Assembly: GCF_000379685.1 (NCBI RefSeq)
Contig: NZ_KB903250.1
Coordinates: 434,624-498,623 of the forward strand
Length of the DNA: 64,000 nt
From: Catelliglobosispora koreensis DSM 44566
GTDB taxonomy: Bacteria > Actinomycetota > Actinomycetes > Mycobacteriales > Micromonosporaceae
Direction of reading: 5' to 3'
The first letter of the stretch is position 1; each line of letters opens with the position of its first letter. Positions 1-9,682 of the stretch are shown piece by piece. A program made the translations under genes and the position numbers. The notes beneath the pieces are model-generated. The model did no database searches. It was not told the origin of the DNA and saw nothing but the letters and a program-made list of their open reading frames with translations.

Positions 1-292
1 CAGGCAGGCCCTTGCGGTGCCGGATGCCCTCGTAGCAACCGATCTCCACCTTGCGGCGGATGTCAGCGGCGACCTCGCGGCGTAGGTCACCTTCAACCTT
101 GTAGTTAGCTTCAATGTGATCCCGAAGCTGCACGACCTCTTCGTCCGTGAGGTCCTTAGCGCGCTTGTTCGGGTCGATGCCGGTCGCCTTCAGGGTTTCC
201 TGAGCACGAGTCCGGCCGATGCCGAAGACGTAAGTGAGTGCGATCTCCATGCGCTTTTCGCGCGGCAGATCCACACCAACGAGACGTGCCAT
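1..292 (-). CDS. rpsM: 30S ribosomal protein S13 (3' end beyond window)
   Basis: S13 sits in the head of the 30S subunit and contacts the P-site tRNA and the 50S subunit. The N-terminal 97 residues are visible, starting [14 protein letters not shown] and including the typical Y-V-F-G-I-G-R turn and the helix ending [12 protein letters not shown]. The ATG at 292-290 has a GGAGAA ribosome binding site about 11 nt upstream. The gene runs off the left edge, so its C-terminus is not seen. It is the last visible gene of the infA-rpmJ-rpsM unit and is separated from rpmJ by 159 nt, a longer gap than is usual here. Confidence 0.97.
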   Translation of the reverse strand, partial: MARLVGVDLPREKRMEIALTYVFGIGRTRAQETLKATGIDPNKRAKDLTDEEVVQLRDHIEANYKVEGDLRREVAADIRRKVEIGCYEGIRHRKGLP

Positions 293-341
293 AAGTGGGC
301 TGTTCTCCTTGTGTCGGCTCCAGGTTTGAACCCGTCCCTGC

Positions 342-361
342 CTTTATCTGCCCAGATAAAG
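342..361. other. Hairpin between rpmJ and rpsM
   Basis: CTTTATCT and AGATAAAG form a perfect 8-bp stem with a 4-nt loop, in the 159-nt spacer between rpmJ and rpsM. On the minus strand no T-run follows the stem, so it is not an obvious intrinsic terminator. It may be an RNA processing or pausing site inside the operon. The role is inference. Confidence 0.4.
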
Positions 362-451
362 CCCTGGCCTGGAGACCAGGGGTTGGCCACAGGAGTTTCC
401 CCTTTAGGGACGTCCCCGCGGCCGGGACGAGCGATTACTAGGTGTCTGCAA

Positions 452-565
452 TCAGCCTTGGCGCTGCTTGTGGCGCGGGTCGTCACAAATGATCATGACC
501 CGGCCGTGCCGTCGAATGACGCGGCACTTGTTGCAGATCTTCTTAACGCTCGGCTTGACCTTCAC
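452..565 (-). CDS. rpmJ: 50S ribosomal protein L36
   Basis: A 37-residue protein read directly from the minus strand with a GTG start at 565-563 and TGA at 454-452. It carries the zinc-binding C-C-C-H set of zinc-type L36 (CNKC at residues 11-14, then C27 and H32), and ends KQRQG. L36 is a small 50S protein that stabilises 23S rRNA folding. It lies 15 nt after infA, the usual infA-rpmJ pairing. Confidence 0.95.
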   Translation of the reverse strand: MKVKPSVKKICNKCRVIRRHGRVMIICDDPRHKQRQG

Positions 566-580
566 GGCTCGCCTTCTCAG

Positions 581-802
581 TTACTTGTAGCGATAGACGA
601 TGCGCCCGCGGCTCAGGTCGTAGGGAGAAAGCTCCACAACAACCCGGTCCTCGGGCAGGATGCGGATGTAGTGCTGACGCATCTTTCCGCTGATATGGGC
701 CAAGACCCTGTGACCATTCGCGAGCTCAACCCGGAACATTGCGTTCGGGAGTGGCTCGATTACACGGCCCTCGATCTCGATGGCCCCATCCTTTTTTGGC
801 AT
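581..802 (-). CDS. infA: Translation initiation factor IF-1
   Basis: 73 residues starting [14 protein letters not shown] and ending GRIVYRYK, one OB-fold S1-like domain spanning the whole protein and of the usual family length. IF-1 binds the ribosomal A site during initiation and helps IF-2 and IF-3. A GGAGG sequence ends 2 nt before the ATG, closer than ideal, so initiation may be weaker than for neighbours. It is first in the infA-rpmJ-rpsM unit and has its own upstream promoter candidate. Confidence 0.97.
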   Translation of the reverse strand: MPKKDGAIEIEGRVIEPLPNAMFRVELANGHRVLAHISGKMRQHYIRILPEDRVVVELSPYDLSRGRIVYRYK

Positions 803-939
803 GTCCTCCGCTACCTGACGTCGGGTGGATAGTTCGGCTCACGTTGCCCGTCTCGGGATTGCTCCCAAACCAGCCGCGGTCTGTCAGCCCGCCGAAGCGC
901 GGACGGCATGACAGAGAGGACGCGGTGCGCCGGTTGGCC

Positions 940-969
940 AGTCTACGCCGCGCACCAACGTGAATACAA
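940..969 (-). promoter_or_regulatory. Candidate promoter for infA-rpmJ-rpsM
   Basis: On the minus strand, TTGTAT (969-964) and TAGACT (945-940) are separated by 18 bp, matching a housekeeping -35/-10 pair. Transcription would start near 933, giving a leader of about 130 nt before infA. Not tested; found by eye only. Confidence 0.45.
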
Positions 970-1238
970 ACTGGGCTGTTACTTCGCCATCTCGTGTGGC
1001 GCGAGTCTCTGCCAGCGACTCAATCCGCAGGGCGCGGGCTTTGAATTATGCCGGTAAACGACCAGCCGCGAGACCACACGATTAGATCGTTTATTTCCGA
1101 TGTCCGTCGTGGGCGCGACCGCGCCTCCCGCGAGGCCGTCAAACTCCGCGCGTCCCTGGCTCGCGATCGCCACGATGCCCACCCCCACCTCGCGGCTTCG
1201 GCTACTTTTGCGACCCTTGCCCCTTGGTGGTTCATCGT

Positions 1239-1319
1239 GATCCACATCCATATAGGTGATCCACAGCCCGCCGGACGTGATCAAGAGGCAGTTTGATCAC
1301 GTCTCTGGGGATGTGGATC
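1239..1319. repeat. Nested double inverted repeat downstream of map
   Basis: The outer arms GATCCACATCC (1239-1249) and GGATGTGGATC (1309-1319) are perfect complements over 11 bp. The inner arms GACGTGATCAA (1274-1284) and TTGATCACGTC (1293-1303) are also perfect over 11 bp, with an 8-nt loop. GTGATCCAC additionally repeats directly at 1237-1245 and 1256-1264. Either DNA strand could fold into a long two-part hairpin. There is no T-run, so a simple terminator is less likely than a protein-binding or structural site. Confidence 0.75.
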
Positions 1320-1418
1320 TACTCGACTGGCCGAGGGTTTGGCAGGAGCGGCGCGGACATGGCGTGCCGCGCGGGAGCTCGCGGTCTGGACCACGGCGGG
1401 CCGGCGAAAAAGGTGGTC

Positions 1419-2276
1419 CTAGCCCTTAAAAGCGCTGCTCAGCAGATCACCGAGACGCTCGGCGCCACCGTCTTCGGCCGTGGTCACGACGACGCCGTCT
1501 TCGTAGAGGGCGATCGAGTGCTCCACATGCACGGCCACTGACCGGTCCTGGGTGATGACCGTCCAGCCGTCGCTGAGTTCGATGGTCTTCGGCGAACCGA
1601 AGGTGATCATCGGCTCGATCGCGAGCGCCATGCCGGGGATGAGCGCTGGGCCTCGGCCCGGACGGCCATGGTTGAGGATGTGCGGGTCCTGGTGCATCTC
1701 GGTCCCGATGCCGTGTCCGCCATAGCCTTTGACGATGCCGTACTTTCCGGCGCTTGCGCCGGAAAGCGATGAGCTCAGTTTCGGTGCCTTCACGATCACG
1801 GATTCGATGGCGTATGAGATGTCAGTGAGTCTTCCTTTGCCTGATTTCACGCCCTTCGCCGCAGCCATAATGCCCGCCCACAGGGACTCCACAGCCACCT
1901 CGGTCATGCGGATCAGCTCGGGCTTGACCTCGCCGACCGGCACCGTGATCGCGGCATCGCCGTGCCAGCCATCGAGGATGGCACCACAGTCGATGGAGAT
2001 CAGATCGCCTTCTTGCAGCACGTGCTTAGCGTTCGGGATAGTGTGCACGACCTGCTCGTTGACGCTGGAGCAGATCGTCGCCGGGAATCCGTGATAGCCC
2101 TTGAAGCTCGGAATCGCCCCGCGTGACCGGATCACTTCCTCGGCGATCGCATCGAGATCAGCCGTGGAGACACCGGGCTTGACGGCCTCCCGCGTCGCTT
2201 CCAAGGCGGCGGCCACGACAAGCCCGGCTTGGCGCATCAGGCCAAGCTGCTCAGGGGACTTCAGCTCGATACTCAC
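1419..2276 (-). CDS. map: Methionine aminopeptidase, type I
   Basis: Removes the initiator methionine from new proteins in the cytoplasm. All five metal ligands are visible in context: D (SIDCG), D (WHGDAA), H (YGGHGIG), E (AIEPM) and E (HVEHS), as in the E. coli enzyme. The frame is open further upstream to a TTG, but the GTG at 2276-2274 is chosen because it gives the family-like start (V)SIELKSPEQL and leaves 10 nt after adk. No strong ribosome binding site is seen, which suggests coupling to adk. Length is 285 residues, close to other actinobacterial type Ib enzymes. Confidence 0.93.
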   Translation of the reverse strand: MSIELKSPEQLGLMRQAGLVVAAALEATREAVKPGVSTADLDAIAEEVIRSRGAIPSFKGYHGFPATICSSVNEQVVHTIPNAKHVLQEGDLISIDCGAILDGWHGDAAITVPVGEVKPELIRMTEVAVESLWAGIMAAAKGVKSGKGRLTDISYAIESVIVKAPKLSSSLSGASAGKYGIVKGYGGHGIGTEMHQDPHILNHGRPGRGPALIPGMALAIEPMITFGSPKTIELSDGWTVITQDRSVAVHVEHSIALYEDGVVVTTAEDGGAERLGDLLSSAFKG

Positions 2277-2286
2277 GGAAGCAAAG

Positions 2287-2940
2287 TTACGCGCTATATG
2301 ACCGCAGTGCGTCAATTGCGCGCTCGGTCACATCCTCAACCGGTCCCTCAGCGTCGATCCCGACGAGCTTGCTCTGAGCACCGTAGTAATCGATCAGAGG
2401 CGCGGTGTCACGCGCGTAGACCTTGAGGCGCTCGGCGATCGTCTCCGGCTTGTCGTCATCACGCTGGTAAAGCTCTTTGCCACACCGATCGCAGACACCC
2501 TCGTTCTTCGGGGCGTCAAACTCCACGTGCCAGATCTTCCCGCAGCCACGGCACGTCCTGCGCCCGGACAGCCGCCGGATGACCTCGTCGTTGTCCACGA
2601 CGAGCTCCAGCACCAGATCGAGCGTGGAGCCGCTGTCGGTCAGCATCTTGTCGAGTGCGACCGCCTGCGGCACCGTGCGCGGAAACCCATCGAGCAGGAA
2701 CCCATCGAGGGCGTCGGGCTCAGCCAGCCGGCCACGAACCATGTTGATCGTGACCTCGTCCGGCACGAGCCCGCCAGCGTCCATGTAGCGCTTAGCCTCG
2801 AGCCCAAGCTGCGTTGCTTGCGACACGTTGGCCCGGAAGATGTCCCCCGTCGAAATCTTGGGCACCGAGAGGTGGGCGGCGATGAACTCCGCCTGGGTTC
2901 CCTTGCCCGCACCCGGCGGACCTACCAGAACCAACCGCAT
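2287..2940 (-). CDS. adk: Adenylate kinase
   Basis: Interconverts ATP + AMP and 2 ADP. The P-loop is near the N-terminus ([10 protein letters not shown], residues 7-16). The LID domain carries four cysteines (CRGC and, 19 residues on, CDRC), the zinc-binding long-lid form, rather than the short lid of many high-GC actinobacteria. 217 residues. It follows secY by 37 nt and precedes map by 10 nt, the conserved secY-adk-map order. Confidence 0.97.
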   Translation of the reverse strand: MRLVLVGPPGAGKGTQAEFIAAHLSVPKISTGDIFRANVSQATQLGLEAKRYMDAGGLVPDEVTINMVRGRLAEPDALDGFLLDGFPRTVPQAVALDKMLTDSGSTLDLVLELVVDNDEVIRRLSGRRTCRGCGKIWHVEFDAPKNEGVCDRCGKELYQRDDDKPETIAERLKVYARDTAPLIDYYGAQSKLVGIDAEGPVEDVTERAIDALRSYSA

Positions 2941-2977
2941 ATTTAAGGCCCCTCGCTTTGGGCGAAAGTGCCCTGCT

Positions 2978-4306
2978 TCATCGCAGGAATCCTTCGTAAC
3001 TGCGCTGCATCAGCTGGCTCTCGATCTGCTTCACGGTCTCCAAGCCCACGCCAACCATAATCAGCACAGCCGTTCCACCGAACGGGAAGTTCTGATACTG
3101 CTGGCTGTCGAGCGCGATGAAGAACAGGTTCGGCAGTACCGCGATAGCCGCGAGATAGAGCGAACCAGGCGCGGTGATCCGCGACGAGATGAAGCCGAGG
3201 TAGTCAGCGGTTGGCTTGCCTGGGCGAATGCCCGGCACGAACCCGCCGTACTTCTTCATGTTGTCCGCGATCTCGGTCGGGTTGAACGTGATCGAGACGT
3301 AGAAGTAAGTGAAGAAGATGATCAGCAGACCATAGAGCGTGATGTAGCTCCACGAGGTCGGGTCAGCGAAGTACTTCTCGACGAAGATGTAGGTCGAGCT
3401 GGGGTTGTCACTGCGCAGGAAGTCGAGCACCAAGCGCGGGATGTAGAGCAGCGACGACGCGAAGATCACCGGGATAACACCAGCCTGGTTTACCTTCATC
3501 GGGATGTAGGTCGACGTTCCGCCATACATGCGGCGGCCCACCATGCGCTTGGCGTATTGCACCGGAATGCGGCGCTGAGCCTGTTCGATGTAAACCACGA
3601 GCGCGATGACCACGAGCACGACGGCGATGATGCCGGCGAAGCCCCAGGCGCCCTGGTTCTTCAGGATCGTCCAGCCCTCTGAAGGAAGGCGGGCGGCGAT
3701 CGAGGTGAAGATGAGGACCGACATGCCGTTACCGACACCACGGTCGGTCACGAGCTCACCAAGCCACATGACCACACCGGTTCCGGCGGTCATGGTGGTG
3801 ACCAGAGCGGTCAGGGTGACCCACGTCGGCAGCGAGGTCTCAGGAACGATCGGGTAGTCGTCACACTGGTTCTGGAACAGCTGGCCGGACCGCGCCAGGG
3901 CCACGAAGGCCGAGGACTGCAGGATCGCCAGACCCAGGGTCAGGTAACGGGTGTACTGCGTGATCTTCGCCTGGCCGGCCTGACCCTCTTTGCGGAGCTG
4001 CTCTAGACGCGGGATGACCACGGTTAGCAGCTGCAAGATGATCGACGCGGTGATGTAGGGCATGATGCCCAGCGCGAAGACCGACAGCGACATCAAAGCG
4101 CCGCCGGAGAAGAGATTCAGCAGAGTGAAGACCCCGTTGGTATCGCCCTCCTGCATTACCGCGATGCACTGCTGGACGTTGCCATAGGCAACACCAGGGC
4201 TAGGCAGCGTGGCGCCAAAGCGATAGATCGCAATGATCCCTAAAGTGAAAAGGATCTTCTTGCGCAGGTCAGGCGTTTTGAACGCACTGAGAAACGCGGA
4301 GAGCAA
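2978..4306 (-). CDS. secY: Preprotein translocase subunit SecY
   Basis: Forms the channel of the Sec translocon with SecE and SecG. Ten hydrophobic segments can be followed, and the plug and C-terminal loop regions are family-like ([14 protein letters not shown] in the fifth cytoplasmic loop). The TTG at 4306-4304 is chosen as start: AGGAGG lies exactly 6 nt upstream (4318-4313) and the protein then begins [21 protein letters not shown] at 4330 would place the ribosome binding site inside the gene. 442 residues. It has its own leader region and lies after a terminator. Confidence 0.97.
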   Translation of the reverse strand: MLSAFLSAFKTPDLRKKILFTLGIIAIYRFGATLPSPGVAYGNVQQCIAVMQEGDTNGVFTLLNLFSGGALMSLSVFALGIMPYITASIILQLLTVVIPRLEQLRKEGQAGQAKITQYTRYLTLGLAILQSSAFVALARSGQLFQNQCDDYPIVPETSLPTWVTLTALVTTMTAGTGVVMWLGELVTDRGVGNGMSVLIFTSIAARLPSEGWTILKNQGAWGFAGIIAVVLVVIALVVYIEQAQRRIPVQYAKRMVGRRMYGGTSTYIPMKVNQAGVIPVIFASSLLYIPRLVLDFLRSDNPSSTYIFVEKYFADPTSWSYITLYGLLIIFFTYFYVSITFNPTEIADNMKKYGGFVPGIRPGKPTADYLGFISSRITAPGSLYLAAIAVLPNLFFIALDSQQYQNFPFGGTAVLIMVGVGLETVKQIESQLMQRSYEGFLR

Positions 4307-4460
4307 CTCTTTCCTCCTGCGCGAGGGCACCGGGGGCCGGTGGCAACTTCGGGGGGCGTGACTAACAGCTACGGCGCGATTTCACGCGTAGCTGGATTCG
4401 GACTCTAACAGTCCGGACCCGTATCGGTCAGGTCTGGTGGACATATATCTGTGCCACCCT
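4307..4460 (-). promoter_or_regulatory. secY leader and probable promoter region
   Basis: This spacer between the rplO terminator and secY contains two inverted repeats, CGGACT/AGTCCG (4399-4404, 4410-4415) and AGCTACG/CGTAGCT (4367-4373, 4387-4393). A promoter is expected because a terminator precedes it. The best pair I see is CTGACC with TTAGAG 17 bp downstream on the minus strand, which is weak. The start point cannot be fixed by eye. Confidence 0.35.
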
Positions 4461-4506
4461 ATCGAAAAGCATGGCGCCCTCCCCGTTCGGGTAAAGGCGC
4501 CATGCT
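4461..4506 (-). terminator. Intrinsic terminator after rplO
   Basis: AGCATGGCGCC (4468-4478) and GGCGCCATGCT (4496-4506) form a perfect 11-bp stem with a 17-nt loop, followed on the minus strand by TTTTCG. It lies 10 nt after the rplO stop, so it ends the spc operon before secY. Confidence 0.8.
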
Positions 4507-4515
4507 ATGCGATTG

Positions 4516-4959
4516 CTACAGCTCCGTAACCGAGCCGCCGGCAGCGGCGATCTTCTCTTTGGCGGAGGCGCTGAAACCGTGCGCCGACACCTGGAGTTTG
4601 ACGCCGTTCAGGTCGCCGGTGCCGAGCACCTTGACCGGCTGGCCCTTGCGGACCGCACCAGCCTCAGCGAGCTCCAGCGGGCCAACCTGGCCACCGTTCG
4701 GGAACAGCTCGGCGAGCCGGTCCAGGTTCACGACCTGGAACACGACCTTGAACTTGTTCCGGAAGCCCTTCATCTTCGGCAGGCGCATGTGGAGGGGCAT
4801 TTGCCCACCCTCAAACGCGGCGGAGATGTTCTTACGGGCCTTCGAACCCTTGGTACCGCGGCCTGCCGTCTTGCCCTTTGAGCCTTCACCGCGACCCACA
4901 CGGGTCTTCTCGGTCTTGGCCCCGGGCGCGGGACGCAGGTGGTGGACCTTGATCGTCAT
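4516..4959 (-). CDS. rplO: 50S ribosomal protein L15
   Basis: 147 residues. The N-terminus is glycine-rich and basic ([20 protein letters not shown]), the part that threads into 23S rRNA. L15 is a late-assembling 50S protein. Its ATG overlaps the rpmD stop by one base (TAATG), so translation is probably coupled. It is the last gene of the spc operon and is followed by a clear terminator. Confidence 0.97.
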   Translation of the reverse strand: MTIKVHHLRPAPGAKTEKTRVGRGEGSKGKTAGRGTKGSKARKNISAAFEGGQMPLHMRLPKMKGFRNKFKVVFQVVNLDRLAELFPNGGQVGPLELAEAGAVRKGQPVKVLGTGDLNGVKLQVSAHGFSASAKEKIAAAGGSVTEL

Positions 4960-5141
4960 TATTCGACCTCCTCGACCTTCACGAGGTGGTTCACCTTGAA
5001 GATCATGCCCCGAATCTCGGGACGGTCCTCTTGCACCACCACATCGTTGATCCGCTTCAGGCCCAGCGAACGCAGCGACTCACGCTGGTTGTGCTTGGCA
5101 CCGATGTTGGACCGGACCTGGGTGACTTTCAAACGAGCCAT
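4959..5141 (-). CDS. rpmD: 50S ribosomal protein L30
   Basis: 60 residues, [14 protein letters not shown]... with the [10 protein letters not shown] motif typical of bacterial L30. It overlaps both neighbours by one base (rpsE stop/ATG upstream, rplO downstream), consistent with tight translational coupling in the spc operon. Confidence 0.96.
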   Translation of the reverse strand: MARLKVTQVRSNIGAKHNQRESLRSLGLKRINDVVVQEDRPEIRGMIFKVNHLVKVEEVE

Positions 5142-5782
5142 TACGCACCTGCTCCCGCACGCGCCTCAAGCAGCCGCTGCGGCGCGACGTCCTCGACGGG
5201 AAGCCCACGGCGGGCCGCGATGGCCTCCGGGGATTCCAGCATCTTGAGCGCGGCCACGGTCGCGTGCACGATGTTGATCGGGTTGGACGAACCAAGGCTC
5301 TTGGACAGCACGTCGTGGATCCCCGCGCACTCCAGCACGGCACGCACCGGGCCACCGGCGATAACACCGGTACCAGCCGACGCCGGCTTGAGCAGAACGA
5401 CACCAGCGGCCCGCTCACCCTGAACCGGGTGCGGAATGGTGGCGGCGATCCTCGGAACCTTGAAGAAGGCCTTCTTGGCGTTCTCGACACCCTTGGCGAT
5501 CGCCGCGGGCACCTCCTTCGCCTTGCCGTAGCCGACACCAACGGTGCCCTCGCCGTCGCCCACCACGACCAGCGCGGTGAAGCTGAAGCGACGGCCACCC
5601 TTGACCACCTTGGCGACGCGGTTAATCGTCACCACGCGCTCAAGATGCGGTGTCTTCTCAGCGGGCGCGTTGCCGCGGCCTTCGCCACGACCCCGGCGCT
5701 CGCCGCGGCCGCGGCCTTCGCCGCGATCATTGCTCTCGCTACCTGTACCGGAACCCGTGCCCCGGCGTTGTGGACCTGGCAT
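5141..5782 (-). CDS. rpsE: 30S ribosomal protein S5
   Basis: S5 helps decoding accuracy and mRNA unwinding at the 30S entry site. Residues from about 45 on match the family core ([34 protein letters not shown]). A Gly/Arg/Glu-rich extension of about 40 residues precedes it, common in actinobacteria. The ATG at 5782-5780 gives MPGPQRRG (213 residues); a GTG at 5794 would add four residues and has GGAAGG directly beside it, so the true start is between these two. Confidence 0.95.
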   Translation of the reverse strand: MPGPQRRGTGSGTGSESNDRGEGRGRGERRGRGEGRGNAPAEKTPHLERVVTINRVAKVVKGGRRFSFTALVVVGDGEGTVGVGYGKAKEVPAAIAKGVENAKKAFFKVPRIAATIPHPVQGERAAGVVLLKPASAGTGVIAGGPVRAVLECAGIHDVLSKSLGSSNPINIVHATVAALKMLESPEAIAARRGLPVEDVAPQRLLEARAGAGA

Positions 5783-5799
5783 ATTCCCAGCCACCCTTC

Positions 5800-6195
5800 C
5801 TAGAACTCGAGTCCAGCGCCGCGAGCAGCATCCGCCAGCGCCGCGATGCGGCCTGCGTAGCGGTTACCACCACGGTCGAAGACGACCTTGTCGATGCCGG
5901 CGGCCTTGGCGCGCTCCGCGAGGAGCGAACCCACCTTTCCAGCGATGTCACTCTTGCTACCGTCCGTCGTCCGGATCGAGGCGTCCAGGCTCGACGCCGA
6001 CACGAGGGTGTGACCCTTGGTGTCGTCGACGATCTGGGCCGTGATCTGGCGCAGCGAACGGGTAACAACCAGGCGGGGACGCTCGGCGGATCCGCTGACC
6101 TTCTTGCGGATGCGGAAGTGCCGACGTGCCCGGCCAACCACGCGCTTGGCGGCGACATCGCCACCACCACTGCGCTTGAGCAGCTTGGCGGTCAC
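5800..6195 (-). CDS. rplR: 50S ribosomal protein L18
   Basis: 131 residues; binds 5S rRNA in the central protuberance. The conserved C-terminal part is visible ([28 protein letters not shown]). The ATG lies inside the rplF stop (4-nt overlap), so the two are probably translationally coupled. Confidence 0.97.
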   Translation of the reverse strand: MTAKLLKRSGGGDVAAKRVVGRARRHFRIRKKVSGSAERPRLVVTRSLRQITAQIVDDTKGHTLVSASSLDASIRTTDGSKSDIAGKVGSLLAERAKAAGIDKVVFDRGGNRYAGRIAALADAARGAGLEF

Positions 6196-6743
6196 TTCTT
6201 ACCTCCCTTACCGCCGGCCTTACCAGCCTTCCGGCGGATCACTTCACCGACGTACTTGACGCCCTTGCCCTTGTACGGCTCCGGCGGGCGGATCTTGCGA
6301 ATGTTCGCGGCGACCTCACCCACGAGCTGCTTGTCGATCCCGGAAATGTGGAACAGGGTCGGCTTCTCCACGGAGAAAGCGATCCCGGCCGGGGGCTGCA
6401 CGACAACCGGGTGCGAGAACCCCAGAGCGAACTCCAGGTCGCTGCCCTTAGCGGCAACACGGTAACCAGTTCCGTTGATTTCCAGGCTCTTCTTGTAGCC
6501 CTCGGTCACTCCAACGATCATGTTGGCGACCAGCGTCCGGGACAGACCGTGCAGGGCCTTGGCCTCGCGCTCGTCGTTGACCCGGGTGACTACCAGCTCG
6601 CTACCTTCCTGAGCGACCTTGATCAGCTCGCGGATGGTTTGCTGCAGCTCGCCCTTGGGGCCCTTGACCTTTACAGTCTGGCCCTCGATCTTGATCTCGA
6701 CGCCGCTCGGCACCGTGATCGGCTTACGTCCAATTCTCGACAT
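6192..6743 (-). CDS. rplF: 50S ribosomal protein L6
   Basis: 183 residues beginning [15 protein letters not shown] and ending in the basic [12 protein letters not shown] tail. L6 has two similar domains and binds the sarcin-ricin region near the factor-binding site. The conserved C-terminal RNA-binding motif [13 protein letters not shown] is intact. It lies 12 nt after rpsH. Confidence 0.97.
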   Translation of the reverse strand: MSRIGRKPITVPSGVEIKIEGQTVKVKGPKGELQQTIRELIKVAQEGSELVVTRVNDEREAKALHGLSRTLVANMIVGVTEGYKKSLEINGTGYRVAAKGSDLEFALGFSHPVVVQPPAGIAFSVEKPTLFHISGIDKQLVGEVAANIRKIRPPEPYKGKGVKYVGEVIRRKAGKAGGKGGKK

Positions 6744-6755
6744 GGCAGACCTTCC

Positions 6756-7163
6756 TCACCAGACGTAGGCGAGGACTTCCCCGCCCACCCCTCGCTTGCG
6801 GGCCTGCTTGTCGGTGAGCAGTCCCTGAGACGTCGAAATGATCGCCACACCCAGGCCGCCGAGAACACGCGGCAGTTCCTGAGACTTGGCGTAAACCCGT
6901 AGACCGGGCTTGGAGACGCGGCGGATGCCAGCGAGGCTCCGCTCCCGGCTCGGTCCGAACTTCAGCTCGACGACCAGCTTCTTGCCGACGACACCCTCTT
7001 CGGGATCCTCGACTGCCCACGAGGCGATGTAACCCTCGGCCTTGAGGACCTCGGCGACGTTCGCCTTGATCTTCGAGTAGGGCATCTTCACCTGCTCGTG
7101 GTACGCCTGGTTGGCGTTGCGCAGACGCGTCAGCATGTCTGCGATTGGGTCGGTCATGGTCAT
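6756..7163 (-). CDS. rpsH: 30S ribosomal protein S8
   Basis: 135 residues, [24 protein letters not shown]8 binds helix 21 of 16S rRNA, and in E. coli it represses the spc operon. An alternative ATG lies two codons in. The C-terminal [11 protein letters not shown] is typical. A 72-nt spacer separates it from rpsN. Confidence 0.97.
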   Translation of the reverse strand: MTMTDPIADMLTRLRNANQAYHEQVKMPYSKIKANVAEVLKAEGYIASWAVEDPEEGVVGKKLVVELKFGPSRERSLAGIRRVSKPGLRVYAKSQELPRVLGGLGVAIISTSQGLLTDKQARKRGVGGEVLAYVW

Positions 7164-7235
7164 TGTTAAATCAGCCTTTCTCGCCGCGGTTCCGCGGAGC
7201 CCGTCCGGGCCTTCGGCGAAGGGGAAGCTTGTGAA

Positions 7236-7421
7236 TTACCAGGATGCCTTGGATACACCGGGCAGCTCGCCTTTGTGAGCCATGTCCCGCAGGCAGACGC
7301 GGCAGAGACCGAACTTGCGGTAGACCGCCTTCGGCCGGCCGCACTTCTGGCAGCGGGTGTAAGCCCGTACGGCGAACTTCGGCTTGGCCGCAGCCTTAAT
7401 GATCAGCGCTTTCTTGGCCAT
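7236..7421 (-). CDS. rpsN: 30S ribosomal protein S14, zinc-binding type
   Basis: 61 residues with two CxxC pairs (CQKC and CRVC), the short zinc-containing S14 (also called rpsZ). Organisms often carry a second zinc-free paralogue used in zinc starvation; none lies in this window. It sits two nt after rplE in the spc operon. Confidence 0.96.
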   Translation of the reverse strand: MAKKALIIKAAAKPKFAVRAYTRCQKCGRPKAVYRKFGLCRVCLRDMAHKGELPGVSKASW

Positions 7422-7423
7422 GC

Positions 7424-7993
7424 TCAGTTCTCCTTGAACGGGAAGCCCAGGAGCTTAAGCAGCGCCCGGCCTTCGTCGTCGGTCTTTGCGGTCGTCACGA
7501 GCGTGATGTCCATGCCCCGAACCGCGTCGATCTTGTCCTGGTCGATCTCGTGAAAGACCGACTGCTCAGTCAGACCGAACGTGTAGTTGCCGTGGCCGTC
7601 GAGCTTGCGCCCGTCCAGACCGCGGAAGTCACGGATACGCGGCAGCGCGATCGACAGCAGCCGGTCCAGGAACTCCCACATCCGGTCGCCACGCAGCGTC
7701 ACCTTAGCTCCGATGGGCATGCCCTCACGCAGCTTGAACTGCGCGATGGACTTGGTCGCCCGGCGGACAAGCGGCTTCTGGCCCGTGATCGCGGTCAGGT
7801 CCTTCAACGCGCCGTCAATCTTCTTCGAGTCACGGGCAGCCTCACCGACACCCATGTTGACCACGATCTTGACCAGGCCCGGGATCTGCATGACGTTCGT
7901 GTAACCGAACTGCTTCTGCATCTCGCCGGCGAGCTCGCTGCGGTACCGCTCCTTGAGGCGCGGCATGGTCTTAGCTTCGGTCGCGGTCGACAT
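7424..7993 (-). CDS. rplE: 50S ribosomal protein L5
   Basis: 189 residues; binds 5S rRNA and contacts the P-site tRNA. The family signature around VVNMGVGEA and [14 protein letters not shown] is clear. An N-terminal extension of about ten residues ([10 protein letters not shown]) precedes PRLKERY. The start overlaps the rplX stop by one base. Confidence 0.97.
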   Translation of the reverse strand: MSTATEAKTMPRLKERYRSELAGEMQKQFGYTNVMQIPGLVKIVVNMGVGEAARDSKKIDGALKDLTAITGQKPLVRRATKSIAQFKLREGMPIGAKVTLRGDRMWEFLDRLLSIALPRIRDFRGLDGRKLDGHGNYTFGLTEQSVFHEIDQDKIDAVRGMDITLVTTAKTDDEGRALLKLLGFPFKEN

Positions 7994-8307
7994 CAGCCGA
8001 TCTCCTTGCCGGACTTACGCGAGATGCGGACCTTGCGGCCGTCCTCGCCGAATTTGTAGCCCACCCGGACCGGCATGCCGTCTTCCAGGTACATCACGTT
8101 AGACACGTGAATGGGAGCTTCCTTGGTCGTGATGCCACCGGTCTTGGAACCACGCTGGCTGGTCTGCACCCGCTCGTGCTTCGTCACCCGGTTGATGCCC
8201 TCAACCAGGATCTTCTCGAGGCGCGGGTAGGCGGCGAGGACTTTGCCCTCTTTGCCCTTGTCCTTGCCAGCGATGATCCGAACGGTGTCGCCCTTCTTAA
8301 TCTTCAT
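7993..8307 (-). CDS. rplX: 50S ribosomal protein L24
   Basis: 104 residues with an N-terminal KOW motif ([20 protein letters not shown]). L24 starts 50S assembly by binding the 5' domain of 23S rRNA. It is 3 nt after rplN and overlaps rplE by one base. Confidence 0.97.
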   Translation of the reverse strand: MKIKKGDTVRIIAGKDKGKEGKVLAAYPRLEKILVEGINRVTKHERVQTSQRGSKTGGITTKEAPIHVSNVMYLEDGMPVRVGYKFGEDGRKVRISRKSGKEIG

Positions 8308-8310
8308 GAG

Positions 8311-8679
8311 CTAGAGCACCTCCGGAGCAAGCGAAATAATTTTCATGAACCGCTTGTCCCGCAGCTCGCGCCCAACCGGGCCGAAAATACGAGTGCCGCG
8401 AGGGTCACCGCCATCTTTGATGATGACAGCGGCGTTCTCGTCAAAGCGGATGTACGAGCCGTCCGGCCGCCGCTTCTCCTTCACCGTGCGGACGACGACT
8501 GCCTTGACGACATCGCCCTTCTTCACACCGGCGCCGGGGATGGCGTCCTTGACAGTGGCCACGATGACGTCGCCGATGCTCGCGTAGCGCCGACCCGAGC
8601 CACCGAGCACGCGGATGCACAGAATTTCCCGGGCACCCGTGTTGTCGGCGACTCGAAGTCGCGACTCCTGCTGAATCAC
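8311..8679 (-). CDS. rplN: 50S ribosomal protein L14
   Basis: 122 residues, [20 protein letters not shown], with the conserved C-terminal [24 protein letters not shown]. It lies at the subunit interface. A 60-nt spacer separates it from rpsQ. Confidence 0.97.
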   Translation of the reverse strand: MIQQESRLRVADNTGAREILCIRVLGGSGRRYASIGDVIVATVKDAIPGAGVKKGDVVKAVVVRTVKEKRRPDGSYIRFDENAAVIIKDGGDPRGTRIFGPVGRELRDKRFMKIISLAPEVL

Positions 8680-8739
8680 GTCAATCTCCTAATGTCTGCC
8701 GGTTCTCCAGTCCAAACCGGAGCCTGGCGGAACTTGGCT

Positions 8740-9018
8740 TTACTTAGCCTTCTCGAGGATTTCCACGACGCGCCACCGCTTTGTAGCGGAAAGCGGACGG
8801 GTCTCCATCAGAAGCACGCGGTCACCGATGCCGCACGAATTCTGTTCGTCGTGCGCCTTCAGCTTCGCTGTGCGGCGCATAACCTTGCCATACAGCGGGT
8901 GCTTGACGCGGTCTTCGACCACCACGACAACGGTCTTGTCCATCTTGTCGCTGACGACCAGACCCTCACGTACCTTACGCCGGTTCCGCTCGACTGCGTT
9001 CTCGTTGGTCTCGCTCAT
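8740..9018 (-). CDS. rpsQ: 30S ribosomal protein S17
   Basis: 92 residues with the family core [19 protein letters not shown] and [18 protein letters not shown]. It binds 16S rRNA helix 11 and is an early 30S assembly protein. It lies 5 nt after rpmC at the end of the S10 block. Confidence 0.97.
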   Translation of the reverse strand: MSETNENAVERNRRKVREGLVVSDKMDKTVVVVVEDRVKHPLYGKVMRRTAKLKAHDEQNSCGIGDRVLLMETRPLSATKRWRVVEILEKAK

Positions 9019-9023
9019 GTTCC

Positions 9024-9257
9024 CTACGCCACCTCAGTCGGCGCGGCCGAGAGCCCAAGCTCGCGTTCGCGCATGATCGTGTAGATCCGGGCGATGTCAC
9101 GTCGGATGACCTGGAGCCGCCGGTTGTTGTCCAGCTGCCCCGTCGCGCCCTGCACGCGGAGGTTGAACAGCTCCGCCTTGCACTCCCGCAGCCGGGTGAC
9201 GAGTTCCTCGCCCGAGAGCTCACGCAGCTCTGCTGGCTTGCTACCCGTTGCCATCAC
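9024..9257 (-). CDS. rpmC: 50S ribosomal protein L29
   Basis: 77 residues, two long helices ([26 protein letters not shown] and the following [15 protein letters not shown]). L29 sits at the peptide exit tunnel and contributes to trigger factor docking. Its ATG overlaps the rplP stop by 4 nt. Confidence 0.95.
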   Translation of the reverse strand: MMATGSKPAELRELSGEELVTRLRECKAELFNLRVQGATGQLDNNRRLQVIRRDIARIYTIMRERELGLSAAPTEVA

Positions 9258-9679
9258 GCCTCACCTATTTCACGCTTCACGATTCGGCACTTCATGGGCA
9301 GCTTGTGGATCGCGCGGCGCATGGCCTCGCGAGCGACCGCCTCGTTCGGGAACGTCATCTCGAAGAGAATCCGTCCCGGCTTGACGTTCGCCACCCACCA
9401 CTCCGGCGAACCCTTACCGGAACCCATACGGGTTTCGGCAGGCTTCTTGGTGATGGCCTGGTCCGGGAAGATGTTGATCCAGACCTTGCCACCACGCCGA
9501 ATGTGCCGGGTCATCGCGATACGCGCCGACTCGATCTGGCGGTTGGTGACATATGCAGGCGCGAGCGCCTGAATGCCGAACTCGCCGAAGACCACCCGGT
9601 TGCCGCCCTTGCTCTTACCCGAACGATCCGGGTGATGCGGCTTGCGGAAGCCCTTCGGGGGCTTACGCGGCATCAGCAT
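9254..9679 (-). CDS. rplP: 50S ribosomal protein L16
   Basis: 141 residues; organises tRNA at the A site. The protein begins [21 protein letters not shown]. The first ATG (9679) is kept because AGGAGG lies 8 nt upstream, overlapping the end of rpsC; the second ATG two codons on would be 14 nt away. The basic motif [12 protein letters not shown] is intact. Confidence 0.97.
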   Translation of the reverse strand: MLMPRKPPKGFRKPHHPDRSGKSKGGNRVVFGEFGIQALAPAYVTNRQIESARIAMTRHIRRGGKVWINIFPDQAITKKPAETRMGSGKGSPEWWVANVKPGRILFEMTFPNEAVAREAMRRAIHKLPMKCRIVKREIGEA

Positions 9680-9682
9680 CTG

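Larger units (their letters stand above)
803..1418. other. Intergenic region between map and infA
   Basis: A 616-nt stretch with no convincing gene. Its open frames (for example 979-1284 on the minus strand) lack family-like sequence and a ribosome binding site. It contains a promoter candidate for infA (940-969) and a nested pair of perfect inverted repeats (1239-1319). It separates the secY-adk-map transcript from the infA unit. Confidence 0.7.

Noticed and set aside
979-1284. Open frame between map and infA on the minus strand
   Set aside because: No ribosome binding site, no recognisable family, and its start overlaps the nested inverted repeat.
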